From the NCBI RefSeq assembly GCF_003065425.1, contig NZ_CP026949.1, positions 2,852,001 through 2,916,000 of the forward strand: 64,000 nt of DNA, in the 5' to 3' direction. How positions within the stretch are numbered: the stretch's first letter is position 1; every line of letters starts with the position of its first letter. The DNA is from Mycetocola zhujimingii (GTDB lineage: Bacteria > Actinomycetota > Actinomycetes > Actinomycetales > Microbacteriaceae). Shown here in pieces: positions 25,252-33,609 of this stretch. The translations under genes and the position numbers were made by a program. Below the pieces are notes generated by a model. It searched no databases, was not told the DNA's origin, and was given only the letters and a program-made list of their open reading frames with translations.

Positions 25252-25968
25252 ATGAGTGAGCCCACAAAAGACGAAATCCCCACCCCGGCGGAGGTCTTCG
25301 CCAACTCCGACCTGGCCGATGCCCCCGACACCAGCCACACAGCTGACGACGACTCGAACGACGGCGGCTCGAATGATGCTGGTGGATCGGATGCTGTAGA
25401 CCACACCGGTGCCAATAGCGACCCCGTCACCGACGCGGAAACCGCTGCCGCAGACGATGCCGAGTCCCCGATCGCTTTCGAAGAGCCGCACACCGACCAG
25501 TCCGGCGATGAGTCGTCAGACGAGTCCGGCGACACATCCGGCGACGAGCCGGACGTACAGGCCGCAGCGGACCACGCGCACACGGCAGTTGACGAGGCAC
25601 CCATCGACGCACCGGAGCTGAAGGACGCCGCGCACGATGCTGTCGAGCAGGGCGCAGAGGCCGTCAAGCCTCTCGCCGAAAAAACCGATGAGGTTGGCGA
25701 GGCCGCCGAGAAGGCGGCGCAGGCAGCCCAGGCGGTTGCCGCTCAGCTTTCAGAGCGGCTCGCCAAAGCAGCGGCGATGGCTTCAGGCCACGCCTCGAAG
25801 GCTGCGGACGCCTCGCGCGAGGCTGTCGATGCCGCCCGCGATGCGACCCAGGCTGCCGTCGCAGACTTGCGAACGAACTACGAAAAGCGGCCGGGCAGGC
25901 TGATCGCTATCGCTGCTGTTGGCGTTCTCGCGGCCGTCGGGCTCCTCGTGAAGGCGTTCCGACGCTAG
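25252..25968 (+). CDS. Acidic, apolipoprotein-like helical protein with C-terminal membrane anchor
   Basis: A 238-residue protein in three parts. Residues 1-120 are disordered and strongly acidic (Asp, Ser, Thr, Gly). Residues about 125-210 form an Ala-rich amphipathic helix with repeats such as AAEKAAQAAQAVAAQ and ASREAVDAARDATQAA, like apolipoprotein or DUF3618-type proteins. Residues 215-238 are a membrane helix (LIAIAAVGVLAAVGLLVKAF) followed by RR. GGAG lies upstream of the ATG. A 14-bp terminator hairpin follows the stop. The soluble part should face the cytoplasm; the role is unknown. Confidence 0.7.
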   Translation: MSEPTKDEIPTPAEVFANSDLADAPDTSHTADDDSNDGGSNDAGGSDAVDHTGANSDPVTDAETAAADDAESPIAFEEPHTDQSGDESSDESGDTSGDEPDVQAAADHAHTAVDEAPIDAPELKDAAHDAVEQGAEAVKPLAEKTDEVGEAAEKAAQAAQAVAAQLSERLAKAAAMASGHASKAADASREAVDAARDATQAAVADLRTNYEKRPGRLIAIAAVGVLAAVGLLVKAFRR

Positions 25969-25984
25969 AGGTTCCCACCATCGA

Positions 25985-26016
25985 CGAAGGCCCCTGACAC
26001 CCCGTCAGGGGCCTTC
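25985..26016. terminator. Strong bidirectional terminator
   Basis: A perfect 14-bp stem (CGAAGGCCCCTGAC and its complement) with a 4-base loop sits between the convergent genes ending at 25968 and 26044. It is followed rightward by CTCTGT. Confidence 0.8.
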
Positions 26017-26043
26017 GCTCTGTAGCGGGTCAAGTTCTGCGGG

Positions 26044-26886
26044 TCAGCCCGCGTACGGCAGCACGGGCTTGCCTGCAACGTCGGCCCTGACCGTGAATAC
26101 CGCCCCGGCCTCGGGCTCGGGGTCGTCGAGGTTCTCCCGCGACGTGGTGATGAACAGATCGCGGCCGTCATCTCCGCCGAGAGTGCACGCCGTGACAAGC
26201 CGCACGGGCAACTCGATCTCGGTGAGAATCGTGGCATCCGGCGAATACAACCGGACCCGCCCGACGGAGTTCATCGCAACCCAGATGTTGCCCTCGGAGT
26301 CAACGCAAAGCCCGTCAGGACTGCCGTCGCCTCCATCGGCGAATGGCCGGCGATTAACCAGGACGTTGTCGACGACATCGAAGACATCGGTTCGGCCGGT
26401 GGCCGTGTCGTTGTAATACGCGCGGCTACCGTCAGGGGCGAAGTCGATGCCATTCGACACCGTCACGTGAGGCAGAAACGTCGACACCGACCCGGCCGGG
26501 TCAATCCGGTAGAGCGCCGCCGCACCCGGTGTCTGGTCGTAACCCATCGATCCGGCATAGAGACTTCCGTCTGGCGCGCAACCGCCCTCGTTCATCCGCA
26601 CCGCGGGATCGGTCCACAGCTCGACCTCCGAGGTGGGCAGAACGTCGACCTCGTCTGCGAGTCCGATGCCGCGCTCGAGGCCGACGACGTAGCCGCCGCG
26701 AGTCCGCGGGCGTACGAACGCCGCCACGGTACCGACGTGCATCCGCGTGACGCCACCGGATGCATCGACGGAGAGGATGTCGCCCGCGAGCATGTCGACG
26801 AAGCGCAGCCCGCCCCAGGTTCTCGACCAGACCGGGCCCTCACCGTGGTACGCGACCGGGTCCGTCAGTTGTTGTGGGGTAGCCAC
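26044..26886 (-). CDS. SMP-30/gluconolactonase/LRE family protein
   Basis: A 280-residue six-bladed beta-propeller of the SMP-30/regucalcin family, probably a lactonase for a sugar acid lactone. The metal ligands are in the expected places: Glu in YHGEGPVWS near the N-terminus, Asn in SNGIDFAPDGSRAYYND, and Asp in SPDGLCVDSEGNIWVA. I chose GTG at 26886, which follows the PspC-like gene by 4 bases and gives the usual N-terminus; the open frame to 26928 overlaps that gene. No sugar catabolic gene is adjacent, so the substrate is open. Confidence 0.85.
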   Translation of the reverse strand: MATPQQLTDPVAYHGEGPVWSRTWGGLRFVDMLAGDILSVDASGGVTRMHVGTVAAFVRPRTRGGYVVGLERGIGLADEVDVLPTSEVELWTDPAVRMNEGGCAPDGSLYAGSMGYDQTPGAAALYRIDPAGSVSTFLPHVTVSNGIDFAPDGSRAYYNDTATGRTDVFDVVDNVLVNRRPFADGGDGSPDGLCVDSEGNIWVAMNSVGRVRLYSPDATILTEIELPVRLVTACTLGGDDGRDLFITTSRENLDDPEPEAGAVFTVRADVAGKPVLPYAG

Positions 26887-26890
26887 GGGG

Positions 26891-27076
26891 TCAGGCCTCG
26901 TTCGGGATGAGTATCCAGAGGATGACATACGCGAGGATTTGCGGGCCGGGGAGCAGGAAGCTCAGGACGGTCAGCACCCGTACCAGGGTGGCGGATATTC
27001 CAAATCGATTGGCGACCGCCGCGCAGACTCCGGCGATGACACGGCCATGGCCGCGACGAGGACGAATAAGATTCAT
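26891..27076 (-). CDS. PspC domain protein
   Basis: A 61-residue protein made of one PspC domain: basic N-terminus MNLIRPRRGHGRVIAGVCAA, then ANRFGISATLVRVLTVL and one membrane helix with the Pro-rich end (ILAYVILWILIPNEA). PspC domains sit in the membrane and often take part in envelope stress signalling, but single-domain versions like this are uncharacterised. It precedes the SMP-30 gene by 4 bases. No PspA or LiaF partner is nearby. Confidence 0.85.
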   Translation of the reverse strand: MNLIRPRRGHGRVIAGVCAAVANRFGISATLVRVLTVLSFLLPGPQILAYVILWILIPNEA

Positions 27077-27214
27077 ACCTCACAGCCTGTCACCGCCCGC
27101 GGCCTCGCACAATCGGGGTTGTACCTGATCCTGAGTCAGGGTGTGCGAAGCGGCCTGGTTCGAACCTACCCAGTCCGAACAAGCTCCGCTCGAAGCGACT
27201 CCGTCCAAACTGGC

Positions 27215-30200
27215 TCAGGCTGGTTCGAGCTGAGTGGGTGCGGTGCTCATCGCCACTCGGCTGGCGCCGGAGTCGGTGACCTCGATGCGAAGCTTCGCGT
27301 GGATCTGCTCTTTCATCGCGTCGACATGGCTGATGAGCCCGATGGTGCGGCCTCCCGATCGCAGGCTGTCGAGGGTCGACATGGCGATTTCGAGGGTGTC
27401 ACCGTCGAGTGAGCCAAACCCTTCGTCGATGAACAGGGTGTCGAGGGTTATCCCGCCCGCCTGGTTCGTGACCACCTCCGCGAGGCCAAGCGCGAGGGCG
27501 AGAGACGCGAGGAAGGTTTCGCCGCCCGACAAGGAATGTGTGGGGCGGGCTCGACCCGTGTGCTCGTCGAGGATGGCGAGCCCCAGCCCGGACCGCGTGT
27601 TGCGGTACTGCACGGAATCGTCGTGCTGCAGCGTGTACCTGCCGCTCGTCATGGTGGCGAGCCGGGCATTTGCCGCGGCCACGATCTCTTCGAGCTGGGC
27701 CGCGAGCACGTAAGTTTCGAGGCGCATGCGCTTCGTGTTGGGTTCATTTCCCTGTACGGCACTCGCGAGCGCCCGCACCCGGTCGTACTCTTCCCTCAGC
27801 TGGGCGGATGCTTCCTGCTCGGCACGCACTCGACGCACGATCACCGAGAGCTGGTCGAGTCGCTCCGCAAGAGAGCTGGCGGCCTTGAGGGCCGAGTCAC
27901 GGATGTCCCTCGTCTCGGCGACGAGGTTCGCCGCCGGCGCGAGGTCGACAAGATCACCGGGGAGGTCGGCCAGTTCCGGGTCGGCGAGGGTGGACCTGGC
28001 GGACGCCACGGCGTTGTCGAACTCACGGATGCGCACGTCCATAGCCTCGATCTCGGCTGCACCCCTGCGGGCAGAATCGACGGCGGACTCGTCGGCGAAG
28101 CCGTTTTCGGCGAGTTGGGCAGTCAGTATTTCGGTGGCCGCGGCGAGGGCGTCTTGTCGCATTCGCGTGACCGAGGTGGCTTCGAGCAGGTCACGTGCGG
28201 CGTCGAGTCGCTGCTCGAGCTCCTCAGCACGCTCGGCGACAGAGTCGAATCCTCCACGGTTTTCGGCGACCAGAGAACGTGTTTCTTCCAACCGGGTGGT
28301 GGCATCGGCCAGATCACGCGCGGCGCTGTCGAGGTCGGAGCGCAGCGACGTCAGGTTTTCTTTGGCGGTGTCGAGCCGGGTGCGAAGCGCGTCGTTCGTG
28401 GCCTCCAGCTCGGCCACCTGGTCATCGGCGGTCTCGAGCTCGACGAGCAGGACGGTCGCGTCGGCCAGCTCCGCGTCGATCTCGTCGAGCGGCTTTGATT
28501 CGGCGCGTGCCTGCTCACTCGCCAGGCGCGTTGCGAGGTCCTGGGCGGCAAGCGTCGCCGTCTCGAGGTCGGCGCGACGGGCCTGGACCACGGCTCGCGC
28601 TTCAGTGATGTCGGCCTCGGAAACCTCAGCACCGTCCCACGACGCCGGCTGCGGGTGCTCCGTTGAACCACAGACCGCACACGCGTCTCCGGCCACGAGC
28701 GCGCTGGCGAGCTCGGCCGCGTGGCCGTTCAGTCGGGCGCTGAAAAGTCCGTCGAGATGGGCGGCGGCGGCGAGGTGGGCCGCACTTGCGTCTTTCTCGG
28801 TAAACCGTGCCTCCGTGAGTTTGCGGTCGAGCGTCGCTGCGCGCTGCGCCGCTGCCCGGGCGACCTCGAGCCGCGCAACCCTGGCTTTCGCCTCGGGGAG
28901 GCCGGCGGCGGTAACCCGAACCTTCCTGAGCTCGTCAGCGACGGCGTCGAGCTGTGCGGGGAGTTCCGCAACCCGGGTGGCGGCGGTGGTGACGTCGACC
29001 GCGCGGGCAGCATGGACCTGTGTGCAACGCTCAACCTCGGCTGCGAGCCGCGGAAGGGCACGCTCGTCGCTGAGGACGCTCTGCAACGTGCCGAGCGAGC
29101 GAGCGAGTTCGTCGATGACCGAGCCGAGAGTGTCTGGGTCGGTGTCGGCGGCACTGTCGGCGGCACTGCCGACTTCACTGTTGGCGTCACGGTCGAGCAG
29201 GCCGAGGTATGCCTCGGTCTTCTCATTCTCGGCCTCGATCGCTCGCAGGTGCGCCGACTCGGCGCCGCGCCGCGCGGCCACGTGAGCCCAGACGGAGGAT
29301 GCTCGTCGCGCTCGCGCGAGTGCCTCGCGATCGGCCTCAATGACGCCTGTCTGCGCTTCGAATGTTTCGAGCGTTGACAGGGCGCTGTCGCGTCGTAGCT
29401 GGCGACGGCGAAGGTCTTGCAACGCCCGGTGTTCAGCATCGGCCGTTGAGAACTCAGCGTCGGCAACGGTCGCGGCCTCGGCGGCGCTCGCGTGTGCATC
29501 GGTGAGACCGGCGAGGATCTCGTCGAACCAGGCGAGGGCCGGTTCGCTCGGCGCGTCGTGCTGGACGAGCCCGGCTGCGAGGGCCGCCTGACTCTTCAGG
29601 CTGCCGGCAGACGAATCAAGCCGGGCGGCGAGGTCCTTACTCCGGGTGACGAGCGCGAGCTCCATTTGTTCAAATCGCTTCGTCCCGAAGAGCGTTCGGA
29701 GCACCGCCTGGCGCTCGTCGTTCTTCGCGAGCAGAAACTGCTGGAACCGGTTCTGAGCGAGCAGGATGACCTGGAGGAACTGGTCTTTGGTGAGGCCAAG
29801 AATGTCATCGAGTTCGTGCGCGACGTCGACCGGACGGGCGGCGATACCTTCCCACACGCCGCCGGCCAGGCGAGACAGCTCTGCCGTCGCCTTCTGCGGT
29901 GTCGTGCCTGTTCCGCGCGCCTTCGGCCGGTCATACTCCGGTGAGCGACGCACGCGATAGCTCGTGCCGTTGACGGTGAATTCGAGTTCGACAAACGTGG
30001 GGTCGCCGGTCTCGCAGTAGTCGCTGCGCAGCCTGGACTGGGTGCCGTCATATCGGGGAACGCTGCTGTACAGCGCGAAACAGATGGCATCGAGCAGGCT
30101 GGATTTGCCCGCGCCGGTCTTGCCCGTGATGAGGAAGATGCCGTCGTCGTCGAACCGCCCGAAATCGATGTGCTGTTCGTCTTTGTATGGGCCGAACCCG

Positions 30201-30226
30201 GCGATTCTCAGCTGCTTGATCTTCAT
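27215..30226 (-). CDS. sbcC: Exonuclease SbcC (Rad50-like ATPase subunit)
   Basis: SMC-like ATPase of 1003 residues that works with SbcD to open hairpins and process DNA ends. The N-terminal ATPase half begins MKIKQLRIAGFGPYKDEQHI and has Walker A GKTGAGKSS near residue 35. Two long coiled-coil arms (residues about 180-490 and 545-830) flank the zinc-hook CAVC at Cys516 and Cys519 that joins two molecules. The C-terminal half holds the signature LSGGETFLASLALALGLAE and Walker B LDTLFIDEGFGSLD, then the H-loop ISHVD. The start overlaps the sbcD stop by 4 bases (ATGA). Confidence 0.95.
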   Translation of the reverse strand: MKIKQLRIAGFGPYKDEQHIDFGRFDDDGIFLITGKTGAGKSSLLDAICFALYSSVPRYDGTQSRLRSDYCETGDPTFVELEFTVNGTSYRVRRSPEYDRPKARGTGTTPQKATAELSRLAGGVWEGIAARPVDVAHELDDILGLTKDQFLQVILLAQNRFQQFLLAKNDERQAVLRTLFGTKRFEQMELALVTRSKDLAARLDSSAGSLKSQAALAAGLVQHDAPSEPALAWFDEILAGLTDAHASAAEAATVADAEFSTADAEHRALQDLRRRQLRRDSALSTLETFEAQTGVIEADREALARARRASSVWAHVAARRGAESAHLRAIEAENEKTEAYLGLLDRDANSEVGSAADSAADTDPDTLGSVIDELARSLGTLQSVLSDERALPRLAAEVERCTQVHAARAVDVTTAATRVAELPAQLDAVADELRKVRVTAAGLPEAKARVARLEVARAAAQRAATLDRKLTEARFTEKDASAAHLAAAAHLDGLFSARLNGHAAELASALVAGDACAVCGSTEHPQPASWDGAEVSEADITEARAVVQARRADLETATLAAQDLATRLASEQARAESKPLDEIDAELADATVLLVELETADDQVAELEATNDALRTRLDTAKENLTSLRSDLDSAARDLADATTRLEETRSLVAENRGGFDSVAERAEELEQRLDAARDLLEATSVTRMRQDALAAATEILTAQLAENGFADESAVDSARRGAAEIEAMDVRIREFDNAVASARSTLADPELADLPGDLVDLAPAANLVAETRDIRDSALKAASSLAERLDQLSVIVRRVRAEQEASAQLREEYDRVRALASAVQGNEPNTKRMRLETYVLAAQLEEIVAAANARLATMTSGRYTLQHDDSVQYRNTRSGLGLAILDEHTGRARPTHSLSGGETFLASLALALGLAEVVTNQAGGITLDTLFIDEGFGSLDGDTLEIAMSTLDSLRSGGRTIGLISHVDAMKEQIHAKLRIEVTDSGASRVAMSTAPTQLEPA

Positions 30227-31455
30227 GCGTCGACCTCGGCGAGGGAGTCAACCGTGCGACGGGCATCCGTCGGGGAGACGCGTGTTTTCTCGGGCTGGGC
30301 CGTGGGTTCATCAGCTTCGCCGAGCGCCACCTCGGTGAGCACCGAACTCAGGATGTCGGTTTCGAGTTCGGTCGGGCCGATGCCGTTGCGCACGAACTCG
30401 AGGAATCCCGAGACGATCTCGGCGTCGGTGCGGGCTCGCACCCGCTCGGCATACGTGGTCTCGGTTGCGTCAGCGGTCACCGCCGGGCGGTGCTCGAGAG
30501 TCACGCAGTGCCCGAACCTGGCCTGCAGCTTGCGCATGCCGTCGAGGGGTCGCACCTGGTCGGTGAGGATGACGGAGAGCCAGTGGTCTTCGACAGTCGC
30601 GTGGGCGGCATCGGCGAGGATCTCGTCAAGCGAACCGGTGATCACCGAGAGCGCGCGCGGAACCGGAAGGTCGACCCACTCCACGGTGGACAAGCCGTCG
30701 GCGTCGAGGTCGACGAGCCAGCCACCCCGCGGCTTCGATGCCTCGGAGAACGAGTAGTGCAGCGGCGCACCCGAGTAACGGACACGCTCACTGAGCGTCG
30801 ACCTGCCGTGGATGTGCCCGAGCGCGACGTAATCGGGGCCGTCGAAGACGCTCAACGGGACGTAGTCGATGCCGCCAGAGGTGATGTCGCGCTCAACGTC
30901 GCTCGGCTCAACGCCCACAGCGAAGCAGTGGGAGAGCACGACACTGCGACCTCCGCGATCGGCGAGATCAGCGCGGATGCGGTCCATGACGAAACCGAGG
31001 ACCTGTTCGTGGTTCTTGAGCGGGACATCCGGGTAGTGGTGCCGCAGAAGGGCGGGCTCAAGATATGGAATGCCGTAGAAGTGCACGGGCCCGAACTCGT
31101 CGGAGATCGTGATCGGCACACTGTGTTGTTCCTGCCGCGTCACGACGTGCACCCCGGCGAGGCCCGAGAACCGCGACATGAAGCCCAGGCGGGTCGCGGA
31201 GTCATGATTGCCACTGGTGAGAACGACGGATGCCCCGGCCTCGCGCAACGTGACGACGGCGGCTTCGAGCACCGTGTATGCCTCGGCCGACGGGGTTGCC
31301 GAATCGAAGATGTCTCCGGCGACGACCACAACATCGACCGAGCGTTCGCGCACCTCTGCGGCGAGCGCGGCAAGCACGGTGCGCAGGTTCTCGATGGTCG
31401 AGTGACCATGGAACGTGCGACCGATGTGCCAGTCGGAGGTGTGCAGGATTCTCAT
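30223..31455 (-). CDS. sbcD: Exonuclease SbcD (Mre11-like nuclease subunit)
   Basis: Calcineurin-like metallo-nuclease of 410 residues, partner of SbcC. Metal-binding motifs appear in order: HTSDWHIGR at residues 5-13, VVAGDIFDSATP near 45, SGNHDSATR near 82, SHCFAVG and LGHIHGRS further on. The C-terminal 100 residues should bind the SbcC coiled coil. I use the ATG at 31455, because the family starts MRILHTSDWH and TACCGT lies exactly 6 bases upstream (leaderless); the open frame to 31536 is extra. The 4-base overlap couples it to sbcC. Confidence 0.95.
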   Translation of the reverse strand: MRILHTSDWHIGRTFHGHSTIENLRTVLAALAAEVRERSVDVVVVAGDIFDSATPSAEAYTVLEAAVVTLREAGASVVLTSGNHDSATRLGFMSRFSGLAGVHVVTRQEQHSVPITISDEFGPVHFYGIPYLEPALLRHHYPDVPLKNHEQVLGFVMDRIRADLADRGGRSVVLSHCFAVGVEPSDVERDITSGGIDYVPLSVFDGPDYVALGHIHGRSTLSERVRYSGAPLHYSFSEASKPRGGWLVDLDADGLSTVEWVDLPVPRALSVITGSLDEILADAAHATVEDHWLSVILTDQVRPLDGMRKLQARFGHCVTLEHRPAVTADATETTYAERVRARTDAEIVSGFLEFVRNGIGPTELETDILSSVLTEVALGEADEPTAQPEKTRVSPTDARRTVDSLAEVDA

Positions 31456-31603
31456 ACCGACACGGTAACCCGGGCCACCGACATCGCTCGCGTGCGACGC
31501 CGGGGGCGCGGATTCCCACCGACGCACTGGCGGCATCCGCTCATGAAATCAAGCCCCCCGCGACACTTGTGCCTGCGGGTGGTGGCTGTCCTAGTCTTGC
31601 GGC

Positions 31604-32338
31604 ATGACTGCAACCCAACTGTGGCTCGTGCGGCACGGCGAGAGCACGGCGAACGTGATCGCGACAGAGGCTCAGCGGGCGGGACTCGAGGCGATAGCGG
31701 TTGAACACCGGGATGCCGATGTTCCCCTGTCGGATGCCGGTATCCAGCAGGCAGAGGCGCTCGGTTCGTGGCTTGCAGCGGCGGAGAGCACACCTCAGGC
31801 CGTGTGGAGTTCGCCATACCTTCGCGCGCAGCAGACCATTGCCATCGCGATCGAGGAGTCGGGGCGGCCGCTGCCCATCCTCGTCGACGAGCGGCTGCGT
31901 GACCGTGAACTCGGTATCCTCGACGCCCTCACCTCGCACGGCGTCGACGTCCGGTTCCCTGACGAGGCCGCGCGGCGGCGCTGGCTCGGCAAGTTCTACT
32001 ACCGCCCGCCGGGAGGCGAGTCCTGGACTGACGTTGTGCTTCGCGTGCGGTCCTTCCTGCGCGACCTCGACTCATCGAGCGACGGCGGCCCCGTGCTCAT
32101 CGCCGCCCACGACGCCGTCGTGATGGTGTTTCTCTACGTCTGCCTCGGCTGGTCGGAGCGGGAGCTCCTCGACTTCGCCTCAACCCACACCGTGCTCAAC
32201 GCGTCGGTCACCCTGCTGTCCAGGGAAGCGGGCGACGCCCGATGGACACTCGATGTGTTTTCACACGACGACCACCTGGAGGCGCTCGGCGCCCCGGTAA
32301 CCCGACACGGAGGAGACAGCAATGTCCAGCCCATCTGA
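31604..32338 (+). CDS. Histidine phosphatase family protein (phosphoglycerate mutase-like)
   Basis: A 244-residue histidine phosphatase. The catalytic motif LVRHGEST puts Arg10 and the phospho-His11 near the N-terminus; the second Arg is in SSPYLRAQQT, the Glu in RDRELGILD, and the second His in VLIAAHDAVVM. The protein is longer than ordinary cofactor-dependent mutases, and the insert around RRWLGKFYYRPPGGESWTD is typical of a phosphatase subgroup. The substrate is unknown. TAGTCT sits exactly 6 bases before the ATG (leaderless). It overlaps nnrD by 17 bases, so the two are cotranscribed. Confidence 0.88.
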   Translation: MTATQLWLVRHGESTANVIATEAQRAGLEAIAVEHRDADVPLSDAGIQQAEALGSWLAAAESTPQAVWSSPYLRAQQTIAIAIEESGRPLPILVDERLRDRELGILDALTSHGVDVRFPDEAARRRWLGKFYYRPPGGESWTDVVLRVRSFLRDLDSSSDGGPVLIAAHDAVVMVFLYVCLGWSERELLDFASTHTVLNASVTLLSREAGDARWTLDVFSHDDHLEALGAPVTRHGGDSNVQPI

Positions 32339-33221
32339 ATCGACGGATGCCGCCACGCCGGCCGGTGAGGTTGTGGTCACCCCGAACCTTCTCCGCGACT
32401 GGGCACTGCCCGACGCCGGGGAGTCCAAGTACGGCCGCGGCACAGTGCTCGTTGTCGGGGGCGCCAGACGCTCCCCCGGTGCGACGATGCTCTCCGGGAT
32501 GGCTGCGCTCCGGGTCGGCGCCGGGCGCCTGACTCTCGCGATCGCCGACTCCGTGGCGTCAGCCGTCGCCGTTGCCGTGCCCGAGTGCGGAATCGTCCCA
32601 CTCCCCGAAACCGACGGCACCGTCGCCGGCGACGGCATCGCGACAGCGGAGCACGACCTCGAAACCTCTGACGCTGTGCTCGTCGGACCCGGCCTCGACG
32701 ATCCTGACCAGCTCGAGGTGATGCTCAACGCGCTTCCGGCCCTGGTCGGCGACGAGACCGTCGTCGTGCTCGACGCGTTCGCGCTCGGCGTCCTCCCCCG
32801 CGTTCCCGACGCCGTCAGTGCGCTCGCCGGTCGCCTCGTGCTGACGCCGAACAAGGAGGAGGCCGCGCGGTTGCTCGAACGGGACCTCAGCGACGACCTC
32901 GCCGCCGACATCGCGGAGATCGCGAGGCGGTACGGCGCGGTTGTCACCTGTTACGACGCGATTGCGCACCCGGATGGCCGGATCTGGCGTACCGGGAGCG
33001 GAGGCGGCGGTCTCGCCACCTCCGGAAGCGGCGATGTCCTCGCCGGCGCCATCGTCGGGCTGTGTGCCCGTGGCGCTTCGCTCGAGCAGGCTGCCGTGTG
33101 GGCGACCCACGCCCACGCCGCCGCTGGCGACCGGCTTGCCGTGCAGGTCGGTCCCCTCGGGTTCCTCGCGCGGGAGCTGCTCGACGAGCTGCCCCGGGTG
33201 CTCGTCGAGATCAACGGGTAG
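32322..33221 (+). CDS. nnrD: ADP-dependent NAD(P)H-hydrate dehydratase
   Basis: A 299-residue metabolite-repair enzyme that uses ADP to convert the damaged hydrates of NADH and NADPH back to the normal cofactors. It has the ribokinase-like YjeF C-terminal fold: GRGTVLVVGGARRSPGATML near residues 40-60, the LTPNKEEAARLL motif near residue 172, and the catalytic ATSGSGDVLAGAIVG near 230-245. The N-terminal epimerase domain (NnrE) is absent, so the epimerase must be encoded elsewhere. A GGAGGAGACAGCA site lies before the ATG at 32322. It overlaps the phosphatase gene. Confidence 0.92.
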   Translation: MSSPSESTDAATPAGEVVVTPNLLRDWALPDAGESKYGRGTVLVVGGARRSPGATMLSGMAALRVGAGRLTLAIADSVASAVAVAVPECGIVPLPETDGTVAGDGIATAEHDLETSDAVLVGPGLDDPDQLEVMLNALPALVGDETVVVLDAFALGVLPRVPDAVSALAGRLVLTPNKEEAARLLERDLSDDLAADIAEIARRYGAVVTCYDAIAHPDGRIWRTGSGGGGLATSGSGDVLAGAIVGLCARGASLEQAAVWATHAHAAAGDRLAVQVGPLGFLARELLDELPRVLVEING

Positions 33222-33609
33222 TCGCTGCGCCCGTTGGCGTCCGGGTCCGCACCGCCACGGCATCCGCTCTACCCGCTTTCGTTGCTCGGCCACAAACGGT
33301 CGTTCACGCGCTGCACGGCCACAAACGGTCGTTCGCGCGCTGCACGGTCACAAACGGTGAGAGTTTCCGCGAAACCTCGACCCTTTCTGGCTGAGCACGG
33401 CCGTGTGAGTGGGCAACAGCCTTTTCTGACCGAGCACGGAGGCGGGGAGATTTCGGTCGACGGAAAATTGTTCGGCGAGTCGGGAATAGCTCGGCGTTGG
33501 CTGTCGTTTTTGCTACGGCGACGTCGATCAGGCGTTCGCATCGCACTCTGGCCTCCACGGTCCTGAAAGCTCGTCGAGCCTCGCGCCCGACCCCCAAGAT
33601 TGGACCTTC
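33222..33609. other. 388-base intergenic region with tandem repeats
   Basis: No gene is visible between nnrD and the MFS transporter. The region starts with the 29-bp tandem array (33287-33358), goes on with two diverged copies of a sequence around TTTCTG(G/A)C(T/C)GAGCACGG (33383-33400 and 33421-33439), and then has a less GC-rich stretch (33440-33520, with GGAAAATTGTTC and GTCGTTTTTGC). The long leftward frame through here is a shadow of the transporter. The rightward promoter of the transporter should lie near 33560-33605, but I see no clear boxes. Confidence 0.6.
33287..33358. repeat. 29-bp tandem repeat, two full copies and a partial third
   Basis: Units start at 33287, 33316 and 33345 with an exact 29-base period. 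The shared core is CGG(C/T)CACAAACGGTCGTTC followed by (A/G)CGCGCTGCA. Units 1 and 2 differ at one position; the third breaks off after 14 bases and continues into GAGAGTTTCCGCGAAA. There are no spacers, so it is not a CRISPR array. Function unknown. Confidence 0.85.

Noticed and set aside
27157-27167. GGTTCGAACCT as a tRNA T-loop
   Set aside because: No acceptor stem, D-arm or anticodon arm can be drawn around it; it is part of a locally repetitive stretch.
33287-33358. Possible CRISPR array
   Set aside because: Units of 29 bp are directly adjacent with no spacers and there are no cas genes in the window.
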